48,519 bases of DNA. Source: Thermoflexus sp040289485. Lineage in GTDB: Bacteria > Chloroflexota > Anaerolineae > Thermoflexales > Thermoflexaceae. The notes under the pieces were generated by a model. The model was given only the letters and a program-made list of their open reading frames with translations, did not search any database and was not told the origin of the DNA. The DNA lies in NCBI RefSeq assembly GCF_040289485.1, contig NZ_PSLG01000013.1, positions 1 through 48,519 of the forward strand, given 5' to 3'. The position numbers and the translations under genes were made by a program. Numbering within the stretch: position 1 is the stretch's first letter; each line of letters opens with the position of its first letter. Below, one piece after another: positions 1 to 8,210 of this stretch.

Positions 1-18
1 GGTGGGGACTGGGGTGGG

Positions 19-156
19 CTAGGCGTAGTAGGCCACCACCTCCACCCGGGCCAGGGTGACTTTGGGGTCCTGGATTTGGACGGTGCCCCCAGGGCGGCAG
101 GCGGTGAGGAGCCCCACGACCGTGAGGAGACCGAGCCAGCGTTCGATCCCGCGCAT
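19..156 (-). CDS. short lipoprotein-like ORF (45 aa), possibly a truncated gene
   Basis: A strong Shine-Dalgarno sequence (AGAAGGAGG) lies 5 bases before the ATG. The 45-residue product has a basic start, a hydrophobic stretch (about residues 8-19) and a lipobox LLTAC with Cys20, so it should be exported and lipid-anchored. After the Cys there are only 25 residues, ending VVAYYA and a TAG at 19-21. Beyond that TAG the same frame reads PTPVPT to the window edge, the kind of Pro/Thr linker seen in exported Chloroflexota proteins. The true gene may therefore be longer and interrupted, or may simply end here. The segment DPKVTLARVEV faintly recalls the start of LEA14-like domains, too little for a call. 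It follows livF by 117 bases on the same strand and could be the last gene of that operon. I see no certain function. Confidence 0.5.
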   Translation of the reverse strand: MRGIERWLGLLTVVGLLTACRPGGTVQIQDPKVTLARVEVVAYYA

Positions 157-273
157 GCCTGCCTCCTTCTGTTTCGGATTCGGGGTGGACCGACGGGCCT
201 TTCGCGTTCCCGGAGGATGGGAGGCCGAGGGAACCCGACGGGCTCGCCCCTGGGGCTGGAGCGAGGGTCCCCT

Positions 274-1083
274 TCAGGTCAGCCAGCGCTTCCGGCGTTT
301 ATACCATTTGGCCTCGCGGAACCGTTTGCGAGCGCCCAGTTCGGTGAGCCCGAGGTAGAACTCCTTGATGTCGGGGTTGTCCCGGAGAACAGCCGCCGGC
401 CCCTCCATGACCACCCGGCCGTTCTCCAGGACGTAGGCGTGCTGGGCGATTTCCAGGGCCAGTTTGGCGTTCTGTTCCACCAGCAGGATGGCGATGCCCT
501 GCTCCCGGTTCAAGCGGGCGAGGATCTCCATGATCTCCCGCACGAGGAGAGGGGCCAGCCCCAGGGAGGGCTCGTCGAGCAGGAGCAGGCGGGGGCGGGT
601 CATCAGAGCGCGGCCGATGGCCAGCATCTGCTGTTCCCCCCCGCTGCAGAACCCCGCGATCCGGTTCCGGATGGTCTTGAGGTGGGGAAAGTAATGGTAG
701 ACCAACTCCAGCCGGTCGGAGAGATCCCGCCCGTTCCCCTGATGGGCCCCCACCCGCAGGTTCTCCTCGACGGTGAGGTGCTCGAAGACGCGCCGTCCCT
801 CCAGCACCTGGATGATCCCCATGGCGGCGATCTCCTCGGCCGGTTTCCGGTCGATGCGCTCGCCCATAAAAACGATGCTGCCGTCGGTGATCTGGCCGTC
901 CTCGTGCTTGAGGAGGCCGGAGATCGCCTTCAGGGTGGTGGACTTGCCGGCGCCGTTCGCCCCCAGCAGGGCGACGATGCCCCCCGGGGGGACCTCCAGG
1001 GAGACCCCCTTGAGGACGAGGATCACCTGATGGTAACGGACCTCGATGTTGTTGACCTTCAGCAGGGCGTTCCCGGGCGCCAT
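274..1083 (-). CDS. livF: branched-chain amino acid-type ABC transporter ATP-binding protein LivF
   Basis: This is one of the two nucleotide-binding subunits of a LivFGHMK importer, a cytoplasmic ATPase docked on the membrane permeases. The 269-residue protein has the Walker A motif GANGAGKS (41-48), the signature SGGEQQM preceded by Cys rather than the usual Leu, the Walker B LLLLDEPSLGL, and an H-loop region LLVEQN in which the usual His is Gln, as is normal in the LivF family. The family is about 235 residues long; the extra C-terminal tail is basic (AKWYKRRKRW). The ATG at 1083 has AAGGGG 8 bases upstream. It lies 13 bases after the binding-protein gene and is the last transporter gene of the operon. 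Confidence 0.93.
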   Translation of the reverse strand: MAPGNALLKVNNIEVRYHQVILVLKGVSLEVPPGGIVALLGANGAGKSTTLKAISGLLKHEDGQITDGSIVFMGERIDRKPAEEIAAMGIIQVLEGRRVFEHLTVEENLRVGAHQGNGRDLSDRLELVYHYFPHLKTIRNRIAGFCSGGEQQMLAIGRALMTRPRLLLLDEPSLGLAPLLVREIMEILARLNREQGIAILLVEQNAKLALEIAQHAYVLENGRVVMEGPAAVLRDNPDIKEFYLGLTELGARKRFREAKWYKRRKRWLT

Positions 1084-1096
1084 GGGTCGATCCCCT

Positions 1097-2371
1097 TCAG
1101 TAGCCTTTCCACTTCGGCCATTGGTCCGCGAACTTCTCCTTCAGGTCAACAGTCTTGAGGAATTGAAGCCGGCCGCCCCGCACGATGTAAACATTCACCT
1201 TGCTGCTCGGCCGGTGGTCGTCGGGGGTGTAGGTCAAGGGGGGAACCCCCATGCCGAGGTCCAGGTTCTGGAAGGACTCGATGGCCGCCTTGATGCCGGG
1301 GCCGTTGAGCTGGCCGGCGGCGTCGGCCTTCTTCAGGGCCTCATAGAGCAGCATCACGTTCGCCCACGCCTGGACGGTGCGGACGGTGCGCTCCTTGAGG
1401 GCAGGGTTGTATTTCTGGGCTGCCGCCTTTACTCGGTCCATGTTGGGGACGTCGGCCCCGTAGGGGGCGGCGGCCAGCCATCCCATGACCCCTTCGGCCT
1501 GAGGCCCGAGGAGACGGAGGAGTTCCTCGCCGATCCCATACGGGTTCACGAGATGATCGGCCGTCAAGCCCAGGGCCTTCGCGTCGCGGATGGCTGTGGC
1601 CACCGATTGGACGGTGTTGCCGTGCCAGATCACATGGGGGTTGAACTCCTTGGCCGCCAGAACCTGGCTCTTGGCGTCCAGGGCGGTCAAAGAGATGTCT
1701 TGATCCGGTCCGATCTCAAAGCCCAGCAGCTGGGCGAATTCCTTCAGGGCTTTGATGGGAGCGGTGCTGTAAGGCGTGGGGAAGGAGTAGAACATCACGA
1801 TGCGGGGTTTCTTGCCCGCCTCCCGCTCCGCCTTGAAGCGCTCGTCCTTCAACCAGACCTCCTCATACCACGCCAGGAGGGCGGCCCGGGCCCCGGTGGA
1901 GTAGTCGGCGCTGGCGAAGAAGTTGTAGGGCGTCTTGGAGGGATCGGTCAGTTCCCCAGAGTAGGAAGCGGAGATATAGGGGATCTGATCCTTGGCGACG
2001 GTGGGCGCCAGGGCGGCAGTGTCACCGGTCCCCCACCCAAGGACGGCGATCACCTTGTCGATATCCCGGCAGCGCTTGTAAAGCGTGATCGCCTCCGGGA
2101 TGCGATAGCCGTAGTCGTTCAAGATCAGGCGGATCCGTTTGCCGTTCACCCCGCCGTGGTCGTTGATCCAGCGGATGGCGTCCTGGATCCCGGCCGCGTA
2201 ATCCTTGCCCACGTCGGAGGTCGGCCCGGTGGTGTCCATGATGGCCCCGATGACGATCTCGCCCGCCGGGGCCTGGGCCGCGGGGGTCGCCCGGGGCCCG
2301 CACCCCACGGCGAGGGCGAGCGTCGCCAGCAGCACGGCCCGCATCAGCCACGTGCCTCCCCGATCGACCAT
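1097..2371 (-). CDS. livK: ABC transporter substrate-binding lipoprotein (LivK type)
   Basis: This is the extracellular solute-binding protein of the Liv-type importer (periplasmic-binding fold, Peripla_BP_6 type), 424 residues. The N-terminus has a basic start, a hydrophobic core (about 12-22) and Cys24 after ALAVG, consistent with a lipoprotein tethered to the outer membrane face, as expected in a monoderm. The mature part begins EIVIGAIMDTTGP, the typical first strand, and continues with the GVNGKRIRLI loop. The start at 2371 is preceded by AAGGAGG at 5 bases; a second ATG at 2344 is a weaker alternative. It lies between livM (38 bases upstream) and livF. Ligand identity cannot be read from sequence. 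The acyl-CoA ligase in the operon hints at a carboxylic acid. Confidence 0.9.
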   Translation of the reverse strand: MVDRGGTWLMRAVLLATLALAVGCGPRATPAAQAPAGEIVIGAIMDTTGPTSDVGKDYAAGIQDAIRWINDHGGVNGKRIRLILNDYGYRIPEAITLYKRCRDIDKVIAVLGWGTGDTAALAPTVAKDQIPYISASYSGELTDPSKTPYNFFASADYSTGARAALLAWYEEVWLKDERFKAEREAGKKPRIVMFYSFPTPYSTAPIKALKEFAQLLGFEIGPDQDISLTALDAKSQVLAAKEFNPHVIWHGNTVQSVATAIRDAKALGLTADHLVNPYGIGEELLRLLGPQAEGVMGWLAAAPYGADVPNMDRVKAAAQKYNPALKERTVRTVQAWANVMLLYEALKKADAAGQLNGPGIKAAIESFQNLDLGMGVPPLTYTPDDHRPSSKVNVYIVRGGRLQFLKTVDLKEKFADQWPKWKGY

Positions 2372-2409
2372 GGCGCCCTCCTTGAAGAGGATCTACAGCA
2401 ACCTGTCGC

Positions 2410-3483
2410 TCACTCGTAAGAGAACGGCCACAGGTGGATGTAGTTCTTGATCTGCCACCAGCGATAGGCCAGCCCGTTCGGCTCGTAGAGCAGGAAAAGG
2501 ACGATGGCCAACCCGAAGGCTGCCTCCTTGACAAAAAGGAAAGAGGCCTCCAGGGCCGGGACGATGGGCGCCAGCATCGCGACCCCGTTCCGCAGGGCTT
2601 CCATCACCAAGGTCATGAAGAGGGAACCGAAGATGGTGCCGTAGTTGCTGCCCAAGCCCCCGATGAGCACCACCCCGACCAGCCAGAGGGACCAGGACCA
2701 GGCGAAGTGCTCGGGACTGACCGCGAAAAGGCTGGCGACCCAGAAGGCGCCGGCCATCCCGCCGAAGACCCCGGCCATGAAGAAAGCCAGGAGCTTGTAG
2801 GCCACGATGTTGATCCCCAGGGCCTCGGCCGCGATGTCGTGGTCCCGGATGGCCATCCAGGCTCGGCCGATGCGGGTGCGGGCCAGGTTGGTCATCGCCA
2901 GCACGGAGAGGGTGACCAGGGTGATCATCAGGTAGTAGATGTCGCGGTCGCTCCGGAGCACCCAGGGGCCGATGGAGAGGGTCCCCGGGGGCAGCGAGAA
3001 CGAGTGCCCACGCTCCCCGATGCGGCTGACGTATTGAGTGATGATGAAGTCCACGGTGATGAACTGGGCGGCCATGGTGGTCATAATGAGGTAGAACCCC
3101 TTCACCCGGGCCGAGGGGAGGCCGAAGAGGACCGACCACAGGCCGGCGACGACCAAGGCGGCCAGGAAGGCCAGGGGGTAAGGGACGTGGTATTGGAGGA
3201 CCAGGACAGCGACGGTGTAAGCCCCTGCGGCGATGAAAGCGGCGTGCCCCAGGGTCACCTGCCCGGTGTAGCCGATCAGCAACTGCACGCCCATCGCCGA
3301 GAGGATCGTATAGCCCACCAGGCTGGCCAGGGAGAGCCAGTAGGAGGAGGCGATCTGAGGGAAGATGACGAACAGGAAAACCAACAGCCCCCACATCCGG
3401 AGCTTCACGAACGTCGTCGGCCAGAGGGCCTGGTCTTGTCGATAGGTCGTGTAGAAAACGCCGCTGGGCAAACGCATCCGCAT
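2410..3483 (-). CDS. livM: branched-chain amino acid-type ABC transporter permease LivM
   Basis: This is the second membrane permease subunit, 357 residues with about nine or ten hydrophobic segments. The diagnostic LivM signature GYTGQVTLGHAAF is at 71-83, and a cytoplasmic coupling-helix region beginning RDHDIAAEALG is near 215. The first 35 residues are hydrophilic and somewhat longer than usual. The ATG at 3483 follows GGAGG by 7 bases. It is 50 bases after livH and 38 before livK, in normal liv order. It should pair with LivH to form the translocation channel. Confidence 0.93.
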   Translation of the reverse strand: MRMRLPSGVFYTTYRQDQALWPTTFVKLRMWGLLVFLFVIFPQIASSYWLSLASLVGYTILSAMGVQLLIGYTGQVTLGHAAFIAAGAYTVAVLVLQYHVPYPLAFLAALVVAGLWSVLFGLPSARVKGFYLIMTTMAAQFITVDFIITQYVSRIGERGHSFSLPPGTLSIGPWVLRSDRDIYYLMITLVTLSVLAMTNLARTRIGRAWMAIRDHDIAAEALGINIVAYKLLAFFMAGVFGGMAGAFWVASLFAVSPEHFAWSWSLWLVGVVLIGGLGSNYGTIFGSLFMTLVMEALRNGVAMLAPIVPALEASFLFVKEAAFGLAIVLFLLYEPNGLAYRWWQIKNYIHLWPFSYE

Positions 3484-3533
3484 CCCCTATCCTCCCCCTC
3501 CGCCCGAGCCAGGGCGAATCCGAGGGCTCAGGC

Positions 3534-4418
3534 CTACACCCGCTCGATCCGGACCCATCCGAAGAGCCCGTAGGGTTTGACCAGCAGCACCAGGGTCATC
3601 ACCACGAAGGGAAAGATCTCCTTCACCCCGCCGGGGGTGAGGCGGTCCAGATAGCCCCCGGCCAGGTTCTGGAGGACCCCGATGGTGATCCCGCCGAGGA
3701 TCGCCCCGGGGATCGAGTTCAAGCCGCCGAGGACCACCGCCGGCAGCACCAGGAGACCCAGGTAGCCCACGGCGATGTTCACGCCGTTGATGTTGCCCAG
3801 CAGGGACCCCCCGACCCCGGCGGCCATGAAGGCGATGGCCCAGGCGGCGGCGTAGACGAACTTCGGGCTGATCCCCAGGGCGATGGCCGCCATCTCGTCA
3901 TCGGCCATGGCCTGCATCGCCAGCCCCCAGCGGGTGTACCGGAAGAAGGCCACCAGGGCCCCCAGCAACGCCATGGCGGCGATGAAGCTCCACAGGTAGA
4001 CCTGGCCGATCACCACCGGGCCCAGCCGGATCGGTTCGAAGGGGAAAACCGGGGGGTGAAAGACCCGGAGGTCGGTCCCCCAGAGCAACTCGATGATCCC
4101 CCGGAAGAAGAACGAGAGGCCGACGGTGACCATGATGACCGTCAGCACCGGCTCCCCGATCAGGCGCCGCAGGACGAGGCGTTCCGTCAGGATCCCCAGG
4201 ATGGCCCCGATGAGGAGGGTGGCCAGCAAGGCAAGGGGAAAAGGGAACCCCCATTCGTAGAACGCGAGGGAGACATAAGCCCCGATCAGGGTGAGTTCCC
4301 CCATGGCCATGTTCAGCACGCCGGAACACTTGTAGATCAGCACCCAGCCCAGGGCCACCAGGGCGTAGATGCTGCCGACCATGACGCCGGTGAGCACCAA
4401 CTGGAGGAAGACCTCCAT
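3534..4418 (-). CDS. livH: branched-chain amino acid-type ABC transporter permease LivH
   Basis: This is the first permease subunit of the importer, 294 residues, highly hydrophobic with about eight membrane segments. The family signature is seen as GVLNMAMGELTLIGAY (33-48), and the coupling region MADDEMAAIALGI is in the middle. I chose the ATG at 4418, which starts MEVFLQLVL and is preceded by GGGGAGG. The frame stays open 16 codons further, but those codons would overlap the crotonase gene and read as non-membrane sequence. Only two bases separate it from the crotonase stop codon, so translation is probably coupled. It ends with TAG. Confidence 0.92.
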   Translation of the reverse strand: MEVFLQLVLTGVMVGSIYALVALGWVLIYKCSGVLNMAMGELTLIGAYVSLAFYEWGFPFPLALLATLLIGAILGILTERLVLRRLIGEPVLTVIMVTVGLSFFFRGIIELLWGTDLRVFHPPVFPFEPIRLGPVVIGQVYLWSFIAAMALLGALVAFFRYTRWGLAMQAMADDEMAAIALGISPKFVYAAAWAIAFMAAGVGGSLLGNINGVNIAVGYLGLLVLPAVVLGGLNSIPGAILGGITIGVLQNLAGGYLDRLTPGGVKEIFPFVVMTLVLLVKPYGLFGWVRIERV

Positions 4419-4420
4419 CC

Positions 4421-5245
4421 TCACGCCTCCCCGGAGCGGTCGGGCCCCTGGGCATATCCCCCCCACCGTGGCGGGCGCTTCTCCAGGAAGGCGCAGATGC
4501 CCTCCTGGGCGTCGGCGGCCAAGGCGTTGAAGGACATCACTTCACGGGCGTAGGCGTAGGCCTGGGGTTGAGGCATCTCCAGTTGGCGGTAGAAGGCCTG
4601 CTTCCCCAGGCCGACGACGAAGGGGCTGGCCGCGGCGATCTTCTCGGCGAGGGCGCGGGTCTCTGCCTCCAGGGCCTCCCGGGGCACGACCCGGTTCACC
4701 AGCCCGTAGCGGAGGGCCTCCTGGGCCGAGATCGGCTCCCCCGTGAGCAGCATCTCCATCACCTTCTTGCGGGGGAGGTTCCGGCTCACCGCGACCATGG
4801 GGGTGGAGCAGAACAGCCCGATCTTCACCCCCGGGGTGGCGAAGCGGGCGTCCTCTGAAGCCACGGCCAGATCGCAGGTGGCCACCAACTGGCAGCCGGC
4901 CGCGGTGGCCATCCCGTGGACCTGGGCGATGACCGGCTGGGGGATGGACTGGATGGTCTCCATCAACGTAGTGCAGACGTCGAAGACATAGCGGTAGAAA
5001 TCCGGGGTGCGGCCCACCAGTTCGTTCAGGTCGTGGCCGGCGCAGAAGGCCGGCCCGTTGCCCCGCAGGATGACGGCCGCGATCGTCCGGTCCTCCCCGA
5101 TGGCCCGGAAGCAGGCGATCAGTTCCTGCATGTGGGCCACGGAGAGGGCGTTGCGCTTCTCCGGCCGGTTCATGGTCACGTAGGCGATGCGGCCGTCGAC
5201 ATGGAAAAGGATATGGGAATAGGTGGGGGTGGCCGCTGCCGCCAT
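4421..5245 (-). CDS. enoyl-CoA hydratase/isomerase family protein lacking both catalytic glutamates (ECHDC3-like)
   Basis: This is a 274-residue crotonase-fold protein. The oxyanion-hole segments are clear: FCAGHDLNEL (67-76) and GMATAAGCQL (111-120). In true enoyl-CoA hydratases two glutamates do the catalysis. Here the first aligned position is Gln119 (CQL instead of CEL) and the second is Gly139 (TPGVKIG instead of PEI.IG). The sequence GVKIGLFCSTPMVAVSR resembles the ECHDC3 branch of the superfamily, which also lacks them. It therefore probably binds an acyl-CoA but need not hydrate it; an isomerase, hydrolase or non-catalytic role is possible. It sits between the acyl-CoA ligase (17 bases upstream) and livH (2 bases downstream), which links it to the imported acid. 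Confidence 0.85.
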   Translation of the reverse strand: MAAAATPTYSHILFHVDGRIAYVTMNRPEKRNALSVAHMQELIACFRAIGEDRTIAAVILRGNGPAFCAGHDLNELVGRTPDFYRYVFDVCTTLMETIQSIPQPVIAQVHGMATAAGCQLVATCDLAVASEDARFATPGVKIGLFCSTPMVAVSRNLPRKKVMEMLLTGEPISAQEALRYGLVNRVVPREALEAETRALAEKIAAASPFVVGLGKQAFYRQLEMPQPQAYAYAREVMSFNALAADAQEGICAFLEKRPPRWGGYAQGPDRSGEA

Positions 5246-5262
5246 AGGGCCCCTCCATTCGT

Positions 5263-7269
5263 TTATTCCTCGGCCGCCTGAGGCGCCAGGATCCGCACCC
5301 CCTCCGCCGGGATCCGCTCCGGGATGGGCTCCAGATCCACGATGCGCAGGCTCGCCCGCACCTGGTTCACCGTCCCGTCCTCGTAAGTGACGGTGGTCTC
5401 GAAATGGACCTCATGGGCGGAGGGGTCGTAGAGGGCTTGGACGATGGGTCGGTAGCGCTGCATCAGGAAGCCCCGGCGCAGTTTCCGGGTGCGGGTCAGC
5501 TCCTGGTCGTCGGCGTCGAACTCCTTGAACAGGTTCACGAAACGGACGATGCGAGCGGGCTCCGGCAGGCTGGCGTTGACGCGGCGGACCTGGCTGGCCA
5601 CCAGGTCGTAGACCTCCGGCTTCTGAGAGAGTTCCTGGTAACTGGTGTAGGGGATGCGCCGGGCCTCCGCCCATTTGCCCACCACGTGGTAGTCGATGCA
5701 GATCACGGCCGTCACGTAAGGCAGTTGGTGGCCGATCACCCATGCGTCCTTGATGTAGGGGCTGAACTTCAGGCGGGTCTCGATGTATTGCGGCGAGAAA
5801 GGCCGTCCGTCCCGCAGCGTCATCACATCTTTGGAGCGGTCGAACACCACCAAGTGGCCGTCCTCGTCGATGAACCCCCGATCCCCGGAATGCAGCCAAC
5901 CGTCCCGCAAGGCCTCGGCCGTGGCCTCGGGGTTTTTGTAATACCCCTGGAAGACGCACGGGCTGCGGGCCAGGATCTCCCCTTCGGGGGAGATCCGGAT
6001 CTCAGTCTCCGGGATGGGCTTGCCGACCGTGTCGAACTTGATGTCATCATCCCGATGGAGCACGGAGATCCCCGCGATCTCCGTCTGGCCGTAGATCTGC
6101 TTGAGGTTGACCCCCAGGGCGTGGTAGAAGCGGAAATGGTCGGGCCCCATGGCCGCCCCGCCGGTGTAGGCATAACGCACCCGGGCCAGCCCCATGCGGT
6201 CCCGCACGGGCCGGAAGACCAGCCAATAGGCGAGCCACCCCAGCAGCCGTTCCCACGAGGTGGGCTTTTGTTTGGCGAACTTCCGATCGGCCAGCCGGTA
6301 GCCGACGGCCATCCCCCATTCGAAGACCTTCCGCTTCAGCCAGGGGGAGTCCGCGTGCAGGACCTGGATGGTGCGGACCATCTGCTCCCACACGCGGGGC
6401 GGGGAGAAGATGATATGGGGGGCGATCTCCCGCAGGTCGTGCCAGGCCGTCTCGGGCTCCTCCGGGAAGTTGATGGTGAACCCCGCCAGGATCCCGCTGG
6501 AGACCGACATCATCTGCTCGCCGATCCAGGCGAAGGGGAGGAAGGACACGTATTCGTCGTCCTCGTAGTAGGGGTCCACCCGCATCAGGTTCTGGCCCAT
6601 CTTCAGGAGGTTGTAATGAGAGAGCATCGCCCCTTTGGGCTTGCCAGTGGTCCCCGAGGTGTAGAACAGCAAGGCGAGGTCGTCCCCCCGGCCCTGGGCC
6701 ACCAGATCCTCAAAGCGCCCGGGGTCCTCCTGGGCCGCTTCGCGGCCCAGGCGCATGACCTCGGTCAGGGGCATCAGCATCGGATCCCGATAGTTGCGCA
6801 TCCCCTTGGGGTCGTCCCAGAAGATCCACTCGACCTTCGGGCAGCGGTCCCGGATCGCCAGGACCTTGTCCACCTCCTCCTGGGTCTCGCAGACCACAAA
6901 GCGGGCGTCGCTGTGGTCCAGGATATAGGCGATCTCCTCCGGCAGGCTGTCCTGGTAGAGCCAGACGGCCACGCCGCCCACGCACAGGGCGGCCATCTCC
7001 GACCACAGCCCCTCGGGGCGGTTGTCGCCGATCAGGGCTACCTTATCGCCCCGGCGCAGGCCCAGGCGGTGGAAGCCCAGGGCAAGAGCCTTCACCCGCT
7101 CCAGGTAATCCGCCCAGGTATAGGGGCGCCAGATCCCGAACTCCTTCTCCCGCATGGCGACCTTGCGGTGGCCGTATTCCTGGGCGGTGCGCACCAACTG
7201 CTTGGGGATGGTGAGGTCCTTGGTGATCTCGATCTCCAGGGCGCGGCAGCGCTTACCGACGCGACGCAT
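5263..7269 (-). CDS. AMP-forming long-chain acyl-CoA synthetase
   Basis: This 668-residue member of the ANL adenylating family activates a carboxylic acid with ATP and CoA. Motifs seen are the phosphate-binding loop YTSGTTGKPKG (203-213), the adenine-binding YGQTEIAG, the ribose-binding GDRGFIDEDGHL, and a linker region beginning FDRSKDVM. Size and the long N-domain insertion fit the FadD15/long-chain type rather than short acetyl-CoA synthetases. The ATG at 7269 has GGAGGAGG 9 bases upstream; another ATG at 7278 touches the SD and is less likely. The start overlaps the livG stop by 17 bases, so it is probably coupled. Its position inside a Liv transporter operon suggests activation of the imported substrate. 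Substrate chain length cannot be told from sequence. Confidence 0.88.
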   Translation of the reverse strand: MRRVGKRCRALEIEITKDLTIPKQLVRTAQEYGHRKVAMREKEFGIWRPYTWADYLERVKALALGFHRLGLRRGDKVALIGDNRPEGLWSEMAALCVGGVAVWLYQDSLPEEIAYILDHSDARFVVCETQEEVDKVLAIRDRCPKVEWIFWDDPKGMRNYRDPMLMPLTEVMRLGREAAQEDPGRFEDLVAQGRGDDLALLFYTSGTTGKPKGAMLSHYNLLKMGQNLMRVDPYYEDDEYVSFLPFAWIGEQMMSVSSGILAGFTINFPEEPETAWHDLREIAPHIIFSPPRVWEQMVRTIQVLHADSPWLKRKVFEWGMAVGYRLADRKFAKQKPTSWERLLGWLAYWLVFRPVRDRMGLARVRYAYTGGAAMGPDHFRFYHALGVNLKQIYGQTEIAGISVLHRDDDIKFDTVGKPIPETEIRISPEGEILARSPCVFQGYYKNPEATAEALRDGWLHSGDRGFIDEDGHLVVFDRSKDVMTLRDGRPFSPQYIETRLKFSPYIKDAWVIGHQLPYVTAVICIDYHVVGKWAEARRIPYTSYQELSQKPEVYDLVASQVRRVNASLPEPARIVRFVNLFKEFDADDQELTRTRKLRRGFLMQRYRPIVQALYDPSAHEVHFETTVTYEDGTVNQVRASLRIVDLEPIPERIPAEGVRILAPQAAEE

Positions 7270-8062
7270 AAGCCGCATCCTCCTCCCCCAGATAGGCCTG
7301 GATCACCACAGGGTCGCGCTGGATCTCCTCCGGAGGCCCCTCGGCGATCTTGCTGCCGAAGTTCAGCACCGCCACCCGATGGGAGAGATCCATCACCACC
7401 CCCATATCGTGTTCCACCAGCAGGCACGTCACCGACCAGCGGGGGTTCTCGTTGATCTCGATGATGAAGCGGGCCATATCCTCCACTTCCTCCAGGTTCA
7501 GCCCGGCCATGGGTTCATCGAGAAGCAGGAGGCGGGGCTCGAGGGCGAGGGCGCGGGCGAGATCCACCCGCTTCTGGAGGCCCTAAGGGAGCATCCCCAC
7601 GATCCGATGCCGCAGGTGGCCGATCTCCAGCAGGTCCAGGATCTCTTCCTCGATGAAGGCCCGGTGGGCCAGTTCCTCCCGCTCGGCCCGCCCCCAGTAG
7701 ATGAGGGCGTCCAGCAGGTTGCTCTTCATATGGATGTGACGGCCCAGGCGGACGTTGTCCAGGACGGTCATGTGCTTGAAGAGCTCGATCTTCTGGAAGG
7801 TGCGGGCGATGCCGAGCTGGGCGCGCCGATGGGCGGGGAGCCGGGTGATCTCGCGCCCTTCGAAGCGGATGTGCCCTCGCTGGGGACGGTAGAGGCCGTT
7901 GATGCAGTTGAGGAGGCTGGTCTTGCCGGCGCCGTTCGGGCCGATGAGGGAAAAGATCTCGCCCCGGCGCACTTCCAGAGAAACCCCGTTGAGGGACACC
8001 ACCCCCCCAAAGGCCAAAAAGAGGTTCTCTACCTGTAGGAGGACGTCGGGGGAACCCGCCAC
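7253..8062 (-). pseudogene. livG: livG, ABC transporter ATP-binding protein interrupted by an in-frame amber codon
   Basis: This should encode the second ATPase of the Liv importer. The GTG at 8062 has AAAGGAG 7 bases upstream and starts VAGSPDVLLQVENL. Walker A is GPNGAGKT (41-48) and the LivG-typical RTFQ segment follows. At codon 160 (7583-7585) the sequence reads L-P-TAG-G-L-Q-K-R, where the family has LPYGLQ/LSYGQQ. Downstream, in the same frame, a perfect second half continues: DLARALALEPRLLLLDEPMAGLN (Walker B), then LLVEHD (H-loop), ending TAA at 7253. One base change from a Tyr codon (TAC or TAT to TAG) explains it. Without suppression, only a 159-residue fragment lacking the signature and Walker B would be made. 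A sequencing error is the main alternative. It is the first gene of the operon. Confidence 0.85.
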
Positions 8063-8123
8063 CGGCCCGCTCCTTTGACCTGGGAAAGGGTCCCTGGGTG
8101 CGGAGCGTTTGTGTTTGGGGGTT

Positions 8124-8152
8124 GTTCTAACGATCAATCGCTTATTTGTCAA
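8124..8152 (-). promoter_or_regulatory. promoter of the liv operon
   Basis: Read on the minus strand there is a perfect -35 TTGACA (8147-8152), a 17-base spacer and a -10 TAGAAC (8124-8129). It is about 60 bases upstream of the livG GTG start. Its -35 overlaps that of the opposing glycosyltransferase promoter. This is a motif match only. Confidence 0.6.
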
Positions 8153-8172
8153 GCGGTGCGCTGTGTTACAAT
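8146..8172 (+). promoter_or_regulatory. promoter of the glycosyltransferase/AOR unit
   Basis: The -35 TTGTCA (8146-8151) and -10 TACAAT (8167-8172) are separated by 15 bases, shorter than ideal. A TGT just upstream of the -10 makes an extended -10 (TGnTACAAT), which compensates. The start at 8211 lies about 30 bases downstream of the expected +1. This is a motif match only. Confidence 0.5.
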
Positions 8173-8210
8173 ACTGATCCCGGGATGTCCCCGGTGGAGG
8201 GCTGCGACCG

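Noticed and set aside
76..1158. Long plus-strand open frames opposite the minus-strand operons, and similar shadows elsewhere
   Set aside because: They lie antisense to clear genes, are rich in Gly/Pro/Arg/His, and lack motifs; long shadow frames are expected in very GC-rich DNA.
7583..7585. Genome-wide reassignment of TAG to an amino acid, suggested by livG and the left-edge ORF
   Set aside because: TAG serves as an ordinary stop in livH (3534-3536), the ftsL-like gene (33251-33253) and murF (36495-36497), at family-normal ends, so a global change is unlikely.
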